Below, one piece after another: positions 1 to 8,378 of a stretch of DNA of 64,000 bases; position 1 is the stretch's first letter; every line of letters starts with the position of its first letter. This stretch comes from Melioribacter sp. (GTDB lineage: Bacteria; Bacteroidota; Ignavibacteria; Ignavibacteriales; Melioribacteraceae), in the NCBI GenBank assembly GCA_023250955.1, contig JAHEZQ010000020.1:1-64000 (forward strand), written 5' to 3'. Below the pieces are notes generated by a model, which did not search any database, had not been told where the DNA came from, and was given only the letters and a program-made list of their open reading frames with translations. Made by a program: the position numbers and the translations under genes.

Positions 1-72
1 CTGAGCCTCAATATTGGTTGTTATCATTAAAGCTATCGCGAACATCAAAATAATTTTAAATGCTCTAGCCAT
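1..72 (-). CDS. Secreted protein, N-terminus only (cut by the window edge)
   Basis: The first 24 codons run off the window edge. They read MARAFKIILMFAIALM followed by TTNIEAQ, a short basic start, a hydrophobic core and an Ala-containing end, which is a typical Sec signal peptide. A GGAGAA ribosome-binding sequence lies about 9 nt upstream of the ATG. It sits 51 nt downstream of the TonB-receptor gene on the same strand, so the two are probably cotranscribed. In this group such a partner is often another outer-membrane or secreted protein, but nothing of the mature protein is visible, so no function can be given. Confidence 0.6.
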   Translation of the reverse strand, partial: MARAFKIILMFAIALMITTNIEAQ

Positions 73-123
73 TTATTTATTTCTCCTATTATTAATCTTT
101 TTCATGACTTTCAAAATCAATTG

Positions 124-2805
124 TTAGAAATTAAATTCGAAACCGAATTGAACTAAACGCGGTTCGCCATAATTCCACGGATATTTTAAATATTCCTCCA
201 CTGTATTTGGTCTGTTTGCATCATAACCAATATTTTTTCCTTCTGTTGTATAATTAGGTTGACCAGTATCTCCAAATACGTTTACGACTATTCTATTATC
301 AAGTAAATTATAAACACTAAGGAAAGTTGTAACATCAAGTCCTAACAACTTGAAAGTCTTATGTAATTTTAGATCAACATTAAATTGAGCAGGTCTTGAT
401 CTGCTGTTTCTTTGCAGACCAGATGTAATTCCTCTATCAGCAGTATATTGAGTAATAGATGGTGTATAAGGAAGTCCAGTACCATAACGTGCAAGTGCAC
501 TTATGCCCCAATCAACATCACCAACAAATACAGAGAGATTAAGAAGATGTCTTTGATCCCAATCAAGTGGAATTAAATATAAGGTTGGTTCATTATTTCC
601 AAGCTGAGCATAAAATTCATCTTCTGGATTTGAATTACTACCTTCTGCAACCTGATATGTATAATTGAAATCTATTGAATAGTGATTACTAAATCTCTTG
701 TTAAGATTTAATGTAATCCCTTTTACGTTCGAGTAATCCTTATTAATAAACTGAGAATAAGTAACTAGGTTACGAGTTGCAATAAGTGGCCCGGCAGTTA
801 TCCAATTTCTAATGTCGCGGTAAAAACCAGTAACATCTAAAGTAAAATCATCAAAGAATTCTTGTTTGAATCCAATTTCATACATAATTGTTTTTTGCGG
901 TTCAAGGTCAGGATTACCGTACGGACCATATCCGCTTCCAGTATTAGGAACAAGGTACGGTCCTCTATTAAACAAATATGAAAAAGTTGGAACTTGTAAA
1001 AACTGTCCATAAGAAAAATGTAAAACACCTTTTTCACTAATTGGATAAGCAACACCAAAACGTGGACCAAGTGACCATTTAGCAGTAGAATTTTTATAGA
1101 AATAAGATTCTCTTTCAGCAAGTGATAATTTTTCTAATTCAGGTCTTAATGGAAGATTTATATTAGGATCGCTTGGATCAACAAGTACACTTCCCTTCGC
1201 ATCAAAATAATCTAATCTTATACCAACATTAATAATTACACTATTGAATTCAATTTTATCCTGAAGATATGCTGAAAATTCGATCGGTTCGTTAACATAC
1301 TTTGTTCTGTTGGGTGTTCCTTCTTCTGGAATGGAGGGAACGAATGGTTCAACCGGAACATTGTTAATACGTAATGGCTCAAGATAATAATCGTCGAATT
1401 TTAGGTTATGCTTTCTGCCTTCAAAACCAAATTTTACTAAATGATTTTCTGCAACCTGACTGGTGAAATCAATTTTTCCTATAAGTGTGTTAGTCTCTCT
1501 AAAAAATCTATGTAGATCTGTACCCTTTGTTGTAAAAGCATATCCAACTGTTCTTAAAGAATCGGGATGTAGATAACGTACATCCAAAGGATCATCATAC
1601 AAATGTTCATTAAAATCTTTGAAAAATTTTGAAATTTTTATTGTGTAAAATGATTTGTTGGAAAGTGTGTGGGTCATTGTAAATGTTGCGTTGTAACTAT
1701 TGGCAAACTTTTTAACATTACCATCAGGCTCCCATTTATAAAAATGATTGTAATCCTGATAGTTGTCTTTGGAATAAAGAACTTCTGCATTAAATTTTAT
1801 TGATGAGGATGCAGAAAAAGTTAAGTTCGCTTGACCTAACCAACGCTTACTCCAGTTCATTGGAACTAATGATCCATCTCCTGCGGCACCTGTTGGTGTG
1901 TAATATTTATAACCGTATAAATAACCATCATCATAAACATATCGTGCATTTACGAAAAAAGTAATTTTATCATTTGTCCCTGGAATTGGTCCGCTTAAAC
2001 TCCCTTGGAAATTATAATTCGTAACTGGATTAAATTTGTCTATTCCAACAAAATAATCTTTGAAGTTACTAGCATAATCACTGCTGTAAACTTTAAGATT
2101 TCCTTTAACGGTTCTGCTGCCTTCTTTTGTTACTGTATTTACAATACCTGAAAGAGCCTGTCCGTATTCAGCATTAAATGTCCCGCTGATAACTTGAAGT
2201 TCTTGAACACTTGAATTATCAATATCAAGTCCTCGACTGTTATCATAAGCGTCAGTAATCGAAATACCATTAACCCAATAAGCTATTTCGGAAGAGCGTC
2301 CACCGCGAATATGAAATCCGCCGCCTGCATCTCTTGTAACGCCGCTTTGCAATTGAAGAACATCGTTCAATTCTGCGACCGGTAGATTTTTAATTTCGTC
2401 TGAAGTTACACGGGCTTGGCTAGAAGTAATATCTTTTTGAATCTTATCTACATTACCTTGAACAACGATTGCCTGCATTTCAACAGCGGTATCCACTAAA
2501 GCTGCGTCCTGCGTAGTTGTTAAGTCAATTGAGATTTGAACATTTTGAGCGACTACAGACTGATATCCAACATATTGATATCTTACGTTATACTTTCCAG
2601 GCTGAATGTTAAGTATTGTATATCTTCCATCCAGATCAGTTTGAGCCCCTATAGACGTACCTTCCAAAACAACATTCACAAAAGGAAGGCCTTCGCCTGT
2701 TTTTTTATCGGTTACTTTTCCCGTGAGTTTTCCGGTAGTTCCGCCATAAACAAACGCGGGGAAAAAGAAACTCAATAAAAGTAAAACAGAAAAAGCTTTT
2801 TTCAT
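124..2805 (-). CDS. TonB-dependent outer-membrane receptor with N-terminal carboxypeptidase-like regulatory domain
   Basis: An 893-residue outer-membrane beta-barrel receptor, expected to import a ligand using TonB energy or to act as an Oar-like surface protein. The ATG at 2805 follows a GGAGGC ribosome-binding sequence and begins a clear signal peptide (MKKAFSVLLLLSFFFPAF). An upstream in-frame TTG at 2844 would spoil it. Residues about 25-105 form a CarboxypepD_reg-like beta-sandwich (GKVTDKKTGEGLPFVNVVLEG). About 115-225 is the plug, with IRGGRSSEIAYWVNG and AEYGQALSGIVN. The rest is a barrel ending in the aromatic VQFGFEFNF. No STN or FecR-type signalling domain is seen. The substrate cannot be read from the sequence. 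It is followed on the same strand by the cut gene at 1-72. Confidence 0.9.
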   Translation of the reverse strand: MKKAFSVLLLLSFFFPAFVYGGTTGKLTGKVTDKKTGEGLPFVNVVLEGTSIGAQTDLDGRYTILNIQPGKYNVRYQYVGYQSVVAQNVQISIDLTTTQDAALVDTAVEMQAIVVQGNVDKIQKDITSSQARVTSDEIKNLPVAELNDVLQLQSGVTRDAGGGFHIRGGRSSEIAYWVNGISITDAYDNSRGLDIDNSSVQELQVISGTFNAEYGQALSGIVNTVTKEGSRTVKGNLKVYSSDYASNFKDYFVGIDKFNPVTNYNFQGSLSGPIPGTNDKITFFVNARYVYDDGYLYGYKYYTPTGAAGDGSLVPMNWSKRWLGQANLTFSASSSIKFNAEVLYSKDNYQDYNHFYKWEPDGNVKKFANSYNATFTMTHTLSNKSFYTIKISKFFKDFNEHLYDDPLDVRYLHPDSLRTVGYAFTTKGTDLHRFFRETNTLIGKIDFTSQVAENHLVKFGFEGRKHNLKFDDYYLEPLRINNVPVEPFVPSIPEEGTPNRTKYVNEPIEFSAYLQDKIEFNSVIINVGIRLDYFDAKGSVLVDPSDPNINLPLRPELEKLSLAERESYFYKNSTAKWSLGPRFGVAYPISEKGVLHFSYGQFLQVPTFSYLFNRGPYLVPNTGSGYGPYGNPDLEPQKTIMYEIGFKQEFFDDFTLDVTGFYRDIRNWITAGPLIATRNLVTYSQFINKDYSNVKGITLNLNKRFSNHYSIDFNYTYQVAEGSNSNPEDEFYAQLGNNEPTLYLIPLDWDQRHLLNLSVFVGDVDWGISALARYGTGLPYTPSITQYTADRGITSGLQRNSRSRPAQFNVDLKLHKTFKLLGLDVTTFLSVYNLLDNRIVVNVFGDTGQPNYTTEGKNIGYDANRPNTVEEYLKYPWNYGEPRLVQFGFEFNF

Positions 2806-2854
2806 GGTGCCTCCATTAAAGCTATAGATTAGCAATAAGAACAAATATTTTATT

Positions 2855-4528
2855 TTAATTATTAATTACAATACTTCCCAATAAATCTTCATTCACTTTA
2901 ATCTGTACTTTAGATTTAAGTTTATCAATATATTCTTGCATTACAGATTTTGATTTTTCTTTATTTAATAAACGGACAACATCGTTTTTTACCTGCTCAT
3001 ATTTTTTTATCTCACCGGTTTTTTTTCCTAATATTTTAAAAATCCCACAATATCCTTCTATCTGTATAGGACCTATTAATTTACCTGTTTCTGATTTCCA
3101 CAAAGTATCTTTAAGCATTCCATATTTTGAAACTTCGGCAAAACCCATTTCACCATTATTTTTTGATGACCAGTCTCTAATTGAATATTTCTTAGCAAGT
3201 ATCCCAAAATCCGTTCCGTTTTTTAACTGGGTAATTAAACTATCAGCTAAAGTTTTCCGTTTTAGTATAATCTCTTGTATATTCATTTCATCAGAAGATT
3301 TAAAGTATTGAGAATTATCAGTATAGAATTTATAAGTAACACTATCAGGAAATGCTGTTTTATCGGCTATTTCTTTTCGTTTATATTTTAAGAAAGTGTT
3401 GTTATAATACTTTGAAATAGTAGTGTTTACTTCTTGCTGTTTATCATATCCCTTTCTTAAAGCAATTTGATATAAAATATCTTGTAAAATAATTCCTTTA
3501 ATAATGGTTTTTAATTCTTCCAAAGAAGAAATTTTCTCTCGATGAAAAACGGGAATTAAATCAATCCTTTTTTCAAGCTCGGTTTGCTTGTAAAACTTAT
3601 TCTCATATTTTACACACACAGCAGATGAGGTTTGTGTTTTACTATTTTCATTAGAATACTGTGTTGAATATGATAAATTATTGAAAATATTGCCAAGAAT
3701 TTTTTCGTTAAACCAAACTTTATTCGGATCAAATAGTTTATTTAGATATTCTATTTCAGCAGCTCTTTTTTTCCTCATTCTAACTACTTTTTCCATATGT
3801 TTTTTCTTTTTCAGAAATTCTGTTTCTGTTAAAAGTGGATGAGGTTTGCGATCTTCTAACTTAATTATACTGTAACCAAATTTAGTTTTTACAGGTTTGG
3901 ATATCTCACCAATATTTAATGCATATGCTGCATCTTCAAATGCAGGATCCATATCACCCCAAGAAAAATACCCTAGATAACCGCCATTATTCTGAAGAGT
4001 TGTATCTGTAAAGACTTGCTTTGCTAAATTTTTGAAATCAGAACCGTTTTCTAAAAGCTTATAAAGGTTATTAGCTTCTTCTTCTGTGGTAGCGAATAAA
4101 TGCCGAACTGAAATTTTCTCATTTGATTTATAATAAGCATCTCTAACTTCTTTATCTGTAGCTGTTAATTTTGCAAAAATTTCTTGGTCTTTAAGATATG
4201 CTAATATAGTTTGTTTTTTATCCCAGTTTAATTCTTTCTGATATTCAGGATCTGAAAATATTTTTTGATTATCATCTACATTATAAAGCAAGTATTCGCT
4301 AATCATGTTATTAAGAATCGAGCGACGGGTAACTATATTATCTTTTGTCCCAGAGGTAAACAGATATTCACTATAACGATTGGTAAAATCTTTAACATAA
4401 ATTTTGTGTGTACCGATTTCCGAAATAACAGAATTAGGTAGCGCTAACTGTTGAGAATGGATTGATTGGCTGTAAAAAATTAAATTAAAAACAACAAATA
4501 TGGAGACAGTTCTAAACTGTGATACCAT
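2855..4528 (-). CDS. Periplasmic parvulin-type peptidyl-prolyl isomerase (SurA/PpiC-like), two PpiC domains
   Basis: A 557-residue exported chaperone or foldase, likely helping outer-membrane proteins fold. The ATG at 4528 starts a signal-peptide-like MVSQFRTVSIFVVFNLIF. The in-frame TTG at 4579 adds 17 unlikely residues. A SurA-like helical N-terminus is followed by a first PpiC domain at about 139-226 (VRHLFATTEEEANNLYKLL, NGGYLGYFSWGDMDPAFEDA, GEISKPVKTKFGYSIIKLED). A second, more diverged domain lies at about 415-505 (NIQEIILKRK, NNGEMGFAEVSKYG). The end has the family's KL-rich helix. It lies 49 nt upstream of the TonB receptor on the same strand, so it may serve biogenesis of that barrel. 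No strong ribosome-binding sequence precedes the ATG. Confidence 0.85.
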   Translation of the reverse strand: MVSQFRTVSIFVVFNLIFYSQSIHSQQLALPNSVISEIGTHKIYVKDFTNRYSEYLFTSGTKDNIVTRRSILNNMISEYLLYNVDDNQKIFSDPEYQKELNWDKKQTILAYLKDQEIFAKLTATDKEVRDAYYKSNEKISVRHLFATTEEEANNLYKLLENGSDFKNLAKQVFTDTTLQNNGGYLGYFSWGDMDPAFEDAAYALNIGEISKPVKTKFGYSIIKLEDRKPHPLLTETEFLKKKKHMEKVVRMRKKRAAEIEYLNKLFDPNKVWFNEKILGNIFNNLSYSTQYSNENSKTQTSSAVCVKYENKFYKQTELEKRIDLIPVFHREKISSLEELKTIIKGIILQDILYQIALRKGYDKQQEVNTTISKYYNNTFLKYKRKEIADKTAFPDSVTYKFYTDNSQYFKSSDEMNIQEIILKRKTLADSLITQLKNGTDFGILAKKYSIRDWSSKNNGEMGFAEVSKYGMLKDTLWKSETGKLIGPIQIEGYCGIFKILGKKTGEIKKYEQVKNDVVRLLNKEKSKSVMQEYIDKLKSKVQIKVNEDLLGSIVINN

Positions 4529-4777
4529 TTTTTTACAGTAGTGAAAAACATGGATTAAATAGATTAATCCATGTAACAAATTAGGATAGATTCATCGAAT
4601 CACATATTAAATTACAAAAAACGATAACAAAAAATCAAATTATATAACGAGTAAAACCCAAACATTATTTTTGAGTAACATTTTGAAAAATAGCATAATT
4701 CTGATTTTTTGCTTTTTTTATTGATACATAGCAAAATCCAGCACTATCTCTTAATCTTGTAATTATTTAAGTTATAT

Positions 4778-4790
4778 TGTAAATATTACA
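4778..4790. promoter_or_regulatory. Palindrome TGTAAATATTACA upstream of the LacI-type gene, possible operator
   Basis: TGTAA-ATA-TTACA is a perfect 5-bp inverted repeat around an ATA centre. It ends 38 nt before the regulator's ATG in the 299-nt gap between divergent genes. LacI-family proteins bind inverted repeats and often control themselves, so this is a candidate autoregulatory operator. Such short AT-rich palindromes also arise by chance, and it lacks the central CG typical of many LacI operators. Confidence 0.25.
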
Positions 4791-4827
4791 TATACTGCTA
4801 CAAGTTTAAGGAAACAGAAAATTTTAT

Positions 4828-5856
4828 ATGAAACCGAAAGAAGTAACATTAAGCGATATAGCACAAAAGTTAGGTGTTTCAATAATAACTGTCTCAAAAG
4901 CGCTTCGCGGACATCCAGATATTTCGAGCCACACAGCTGAAGTTATCAAAAAGGCAGCAGGAGAATTAGGGTATTCTCCCAATTTTATGGCAAGAAATCT
5001 TGCATCAAGGAAGTCAAACACGATTGGTGTTGTACTTCCGGAAATAGCGCATCACTTTTTTAGTTCTATTATTGATCATATCTATATTTATGCAACCTTA
5101 AATAATTATCAAATCTTTCTAACTGTCTCCCAAGAAAATTCTGAATTGCAGAAGAAACAAATTCAAACTCTCCTTTCTATGAGGGTTGATGGAATAATTA
5201 TTTCAATATCTCGGGATACATCAAATTTTGAAATTTTCGAGACAGCAAAGAATAGACAAATTCCATTAGTTTTTGTGGATCGTATTCCGGATTTAATTAA
5301 TTGCAATACTGTCACTGTTGATGATCGTGGCGGAGCTTATAAAGCGATTGATCACGCTATTAAACTTGGATATAAGAAGATCGCACATTTTGCTGGTTAT
5401 ACAAATATTAACATTGGACGTGAGCGAATGCTAGGTTTTAAGCAAGCTATGAATGATTACGGTTTGGAGGTTAATCAAGATTGGATTTTAGAAGGAGACT
5501 TCGGAGAAAAAAGTGGTTACGATTCTTTCATGAAATTATACCGCGAAAAGAATCTACCCGATTTAATCCTTGCCGTTACATATCCGGTTGCAATTGGTAT
5601 ATATATGGCGGCTAAAGAAGTTGGTATGAATATCCCTAATGATATTGATTTGATTTGCTTCGGTAATTCTCAAGAACAGAATTTATTATCTCCTCCATTA
5701 AGCTGTGTAAATCAACCTACGGAACAGTTAGCGGCAAAATCAATGGAAATATTAATAGAGAACATTACAAAGAAAGATAAATTCATCCACAAGCAAATAG
5801 TAGTAGATACCGATTTAATTTTGCGAGGAACTTGTATTAAATGTAATCGCCTTTGA
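4828..5856 (+). CDS. LacI/GalR-family transcriptional regulator
   Basis: A 342-residue repressor or activator of sugar-related genes. Residues 7-55 form the LacI helix-turn-helix and hinge (LSDIAQKLGVSIITVSKALR, then HTAEVIKKAAGELGYSPN). The rest is a periplasmic-binding-protein-like effector domain (NTIGVVLPEI, RVDGIIISIS, GRERMLGFKQAM, PNDIDLICFGNS). Length and domain order are standard. The ATG lies 8 nt after a purine-rich AAGGAAACAG stretch. The next gene (RNase HIII) is 46 nt downstream and probably unrelated in function. No sugar-use operon adjoins it, so the effector and targets are unknown. It could regulate the divergent PPIase/TonB-receptor unit. Confidence 0.9.
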   Translation: MKPKEVTLSDIAQKLGVSIITVSKALRGHPDISSHTAEVIKKAAGELGYSPNFMARNLASRKSNTIGVVLPEIAHHFFSSIIDHIYIYATLNNYQIFLTVSQENSELQKKQIQTLLSMRVDGIIISISRDTSNFEIFETAKNRQIPLVFVDRIPDLINCNTVTVDDRGGAYKAIDHAIKLGYKKIAHFAGYTNINIGRERMLGFKQAMNDYGLEVNQDWILEGDFGEKSGYDSFMKLYREKNLPDLILAVTYPVAIGIYMAAKEVGMNIPNDIDLICFGNSQEQNLLSPPLSCVNQPTEQLAAKSMEILIENITKKDKFIHKQIVVDTDLILRGTCIKCNRL

Positions 5857-5902
5857 AACTAGCATCACTATTTTTTTCCGAACTAAACTATTTTTATTCT
5901 TA

Positions 5903-6814
5903 ATGAATCTTGAAGAAAAAGCAAAAAAGCATATTTGGAATCTTAGAAAATTAGTTAACAATTCTAATTTGTCCACAGATGAAATAATTTTAAAACAGTA
6001 TAATTTCGAATTCAATACCGTCTACGAAAAAGGTTCTGTAAAAGTACTTGTCTACTTTGGCAAGAAAGGAATTAAGACAATTCTTCAAGGAGATGAAAAA
6101 TCAGATCTCTATAAAAAAGTGAAGAACATTATTTCTGATGAACTAATGTTAGAACTGGTTGACCCTGAATTAAAGGAACCGGAAGAGTATATTGGAACAG
6201 ATGAATGCGGTAAGGGAGATTTTTTTGGTCCCTTAGTAGTTGCCGCTGTCTTTGTTAATGCACATACAAAAAAAGATCTTCTTAAAATTGGAGTTAAGGA
6301 CAGTAAAGATTTGAGCGACTACCAAATAAATTTTTTAGCAAAGGAAATAAAAAAAATTATCGCGGATAATTTTACAGTTGTAAGTATTAATCCGAAAAAG
6401 TATAACGAAGTTTATAAACTATTTGGAAATTTGAATAGTTTATTAAACTGGGCACACTCAAAAGCATTAAGCAACTTATTCGATAAGATTGATTGCAAAA
6501 CAGTTATAACTGATAAATTCAGCAATAAGGATTTGGATATTAGTTCTTTATCAAAGCATTCGGACGTGGAATTCATACAAGAGACAAAGGCAGAAAAATA
6601 TGTTGGTGTTGCTGCCGCATCAATAATAGCCAGAGAAAGTTTTTTAGATTGGTTTGAAAACAAGGAGCGGACCGGATTGAATTTACCTAAAGGTTCTTCA
6701 ACTGATACGGAAGTCTTTGCCAAGAAATTATTGAATAGAATTGACAAAGATAAATTAAATGAGCTTGCTAAATTACACTTCAAGACTTACAAAAAAATAA
6801 AATCTAATCGCTAA
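5903..6814 (+). CDS. rnhC: Ribonuclease HIII
   Basis: A 303-residue RNase that cuts the RNA strand of RNA:DNA hybrids. The N-terminal ~95 residues form the TBP-like substrate-binding extension that separates HIII from HII (FNTVYEKGSVKVLVYFGKKG). The catalytic domain opens with GTDECGKGDFFGPLVVAA, carrying the acidic DE.G motif with the HIII-type Lys where HII has Arg. VKDSKDLSD follows, and AAASIIARESFLDWF is the conserved C-terminal active-site helix. A separate RNase HII begins at 63636, so this genome has both enzymes. Confidence 0.92.
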   Translation: MNLEEKAKKHIWNLRKLVNNSNLSTDEIILKQYNFEFNTVYEKGSVKVLVYFGKKGIKTILQGDEKSDLYKKVKNIISDELMLELVDPELKEPEEYIGTDECGKGDFFGPLVVAAVFVNAHTKKDLLKIGVKDSKDLSDYQINFLAKEIKKIIADNFTVVSINPKKYNEVYKLFGNLNSLLNWAHSKALSNLFDKIDCKTVITDKFSNKDLDISSLSKHSDVEFIQETKAEKYVGVAAASIIARESFLDWFENKERTGLNLPKGSSTDTEVFAKKLLNRIDKDKLNELAKLHFKTYKKIKSNR

Positions 6815-6880
6815 ATATTTCATTTAACTTAAATAAAACTACCCCAAACGTATGCAACACAACTTGCAATTAAGAGGTAA

Positions 6881-7030
6881 TTTGAAAGAATAGTTTCTCT
6901 TAAAGGTTCTGAAATAGCAAGCGTTAGAATAATAGATGTGATTCTGCATCAGGAATTAATTAAGCGGGAAGACCAAACAATATCAGTGATAAATGCAATT
7001 AGAGCTAGTTTTGCAATGAAAATTTATTGA
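6881..7030 (+). pseudogene. Possible remnant of a coding sequence between rnhC and tRNA-Asp
   Basis: The 280 nt between rnhC and tRNA-Asp contain no complete gene. One frame stays open for 49 codons without a start codon. It reads FERIVSLKGSEIASVRIIDV, then a Leu/Ile-patterned stretch ending at TGA (7028-7030), which looks like amphipathic helix. A short ATG frame at 6852 stops after 13 codons. This may be a decayed gene fragment or chance. The rest of the gap shows nothing recognisable. Confidence 0.2.
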
Positions 7031-7094
7031 CTTCCTTGCTTTGGATAAGTTTTAATGCTTATTTTTGCTCGTAAGTTAGTGACATGTTCTTTTC

Positions 7095-7168
7095 GGGGTC
7101 GTAGTTCAGTTGGTTAGAACGCCTGCCTGTCACGCAGGAGGTCGCGAGTTCGAGTCTCGTCGGCCCCG
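7095..7168 (+). tRNA. tRNA-Asp (anticodon GTC)
   Basis: A 74-nt cloverleaf. The acceptor stem GGGGTCG pairs with CGGCCCC, with one T:G wobble. The anticodon stem CCTGC/GCAGG encloses the loop CTGTCAC, giving anticodon GTC at 7129-7131. The T arm carries GTTCGAG. Discriminator G73 is at 7168 and is followed by CAAC, so the CCA end is not encoded. It is a single tRNA, not a cluster. Confidence 0.97.
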
Positions 7169-7265
7169 CAACTCTGAGCATCATTTTATTTAGCGATTCG
7201 AAAATCGATAAAAGAAACTCTCAATTCATTCACTTTTCTAATATCAATTTTATCACCGTAAACAT

Positions 7266-7359
7266 CATTACTCCTTTAAAGTTATTTTGAGCGGCGTTCA
7301 AATCGATTACTTATCATCTTCTCAGAGAAAAATAATAATATCATAAAGGAGTAGTAATG
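7266..7359 (+). promoter_or_regulatory. 5' leader complementary to the ribosome-binding site and start codon of the RRM gene
   Basis: CATTACTCCTTTA at 7266-7278 can pair with TAAAGGA (7344-7350) and GTAATG (7354-7359) of the following gene. This gives 13 pairs with a 3-nt GTA bulge, or 10 uninterrupted pairs with TAAAGGAGTA. The paired region covers the whole ribosome-binding sequence, and in the longer form also the ATG. A small internal hairpin (TTTGA/TCAAA near 7286-7303) could close the loop. If transcribed, this would hide the start at low folding energy and could act as an RNA switch. The promoter has not been located, so inclusion in the mRNA is inferred. Confidence 0.45.
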
Positions 7360-7692
7360 AATATCTATGTAGGTAATTTGTCTCAACAAGCAAGTGATCA
7401 AGATTTAGAAGAACTTTTTAAAGAGTTCGGCGCAGTTACAAGCGTTAAAATAATTCGTGATATGTTCACTGGCGAATCTAAAGGTTTTGCATTTGTTGAA
7501 ATGAATGACAAAACAGCAGGAACAAAAGCAATTGAAGCTCTTAACACCAAAGAACTTAAAGGTAAAAAAATTGTTGTTAACGAGGCTCGTCCCAAAACCG
7601 ACAATAGACGCGGTGGCGGTGGCGGTAATCGCGGCGGTGGCGGCGGTTACGGTGGTAGCAATAGAGGCGGCGGAGGCGGAAAACGCTGGTAA
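7357..7692 (+). CDS. Glycine-rich RRM RNA-binding protein (cold-inducible type)
   Basis: A 111-residue single-RRM protein of the type induced by cold in cyanobacteria and other bacteria, thought to act on RNA structure or mRNA fate. RNP2 is IYVGNL at residues 3-8 and RNP1 is KGFAFVEM at 42-49, both with the RNA-stacking aromatics. After residue ~83 the tail is Gly/Arg/Asn-rich (RRGGGGGNRGGGGGYGG), ending in KRW. A strong AAAGGAG lies just upstream of the ATG. Its leader can mask this site, which would suit temperature control. It is monocistronic: a tRNA lies upstream and a hairpin terminator at 7786 downstream. Confidence 0.92.
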   Translation: MNIYVGNLSQQASDQDLEELFKEFGAVTSVKIIRDMFTGESKGFAFVEMNDKTAGTKAIEALNTKELKGKKIVVNEARPKTDNRRGGGGGNRGGGGGYGGSNRGGGGGKRW

Positions 7693-7785
7693 TCTTCTCT
7701 TTTATTTCTGATTACTATATATTAATTAAGCCGTTAAGGCAATATTAAAAAATAATTATAGAGGGATGACATTCCCACTACTTGC

Positions 7786-7820
7786 ATCCCGAAGTATGTT
7801 AACATACTTCGGGATTTTTT
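7786..7820 (+). terminator. Rho-independent terminator after the RRM gene
   Basis: A perfect 30-nt palindrome, ATCCCGAAGTATGTT followed by its reverse complement (7786-7815), runs into six T's. It lies about 95 nt after the stop codon. A near copy of the same palindrome ends the gene that stops at 34187. Confidence 0.88.
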
Positions 7821-7943
7821 ATTGCAAATAAACCGTTATAAGTTCAAAAAAATCTAAAATATTCCACACAAAAAATTTATATTTCACTTTATAATAAATA
7901 TTTTTTCATTTTGTGCTTATGAATTTTATTATAAACAAACATC

Positions 7944-8378
7944 ATGAATAACAATTTTGAGGATTACGTTGTGAATTCAAAACCAAAAAAAAGATTTTAT
8001 AAATATTTGTTGTCTGCTATAGGAATAATATTGATTTGTGTTCTAGGTTTTATTGCTTATCTCTACTCACAAGGTGGTCAAAAAAATTATACTCCACCCA
8101 AAGCTGAAGAAAAGACAAATGAGGGACAAGTAGTTTCAGATCTGATGGACATATCACATGCTATTGAATCTTATTATGCAATTAACTTATCCTATCCACC
8201 CTCTCTTAAAAACTTGGTTCCGGATTTTATTGGTAAGCTACCAACTGAGCCATTAACTAATAGCGATTACATCTACAAAGCTTTAGCTGATACAGCTTTT
8301 GAAGTTTCAGTACAAAATCCACAGAACTATAACTTAAAAGAATTAAGAGTGAGAAATGGTAAACTTATTAAAAATTAG
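7944..8378 (+). CDS. Single-pass membrane protein resembling the C-terminal region of type II pseudopilin G
   Basis: A 144-residue protein with one membrane segment at about residues 19-42 (LLSAIGIILICVLGFIAYLY), inside-out. The outer part (GQVVSDLMDISHAIESYYAI, YPPSLKNLVPDFIGKLPTEP) has the helix and the 'YP..L..L..GKLP.DP' pattern of GspG-like pseudopilins. It lacks an obvious prepilin peptidase site or N-terminal Phe-Thr-Leu-Ile-Glu, so it is not a standard pilin. It overlaps the next gene by 23 nt, indicating a two-gene operon. Function unknown. The pilin-like reading is inference from the pattern. Confidence 0.6.
   Translation: MNNNFEDYVVNSKPKKRFYKYLLSAIGIILICVLGFIAYLYSQGGQKNYTPPKAEEKTNEGQVVSDLMDISHAIESYYAINLSYPPSLKNLVPDFIGKLPTEPLTNSDYIYKALADTAFEVSVQNPQNYNLKELRVRNGKLIKN

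Noticed and set aside
7180-7278. A minus-strand mini-gene with AAAGGAG and ATGATG facing away from the RRM gene
   Set aside because: The ATG frame stops after 12 codons. A second 28-codon frame has no start. This remains a rival explanation for the sequence complementary to the RRM ribosome-binding site.
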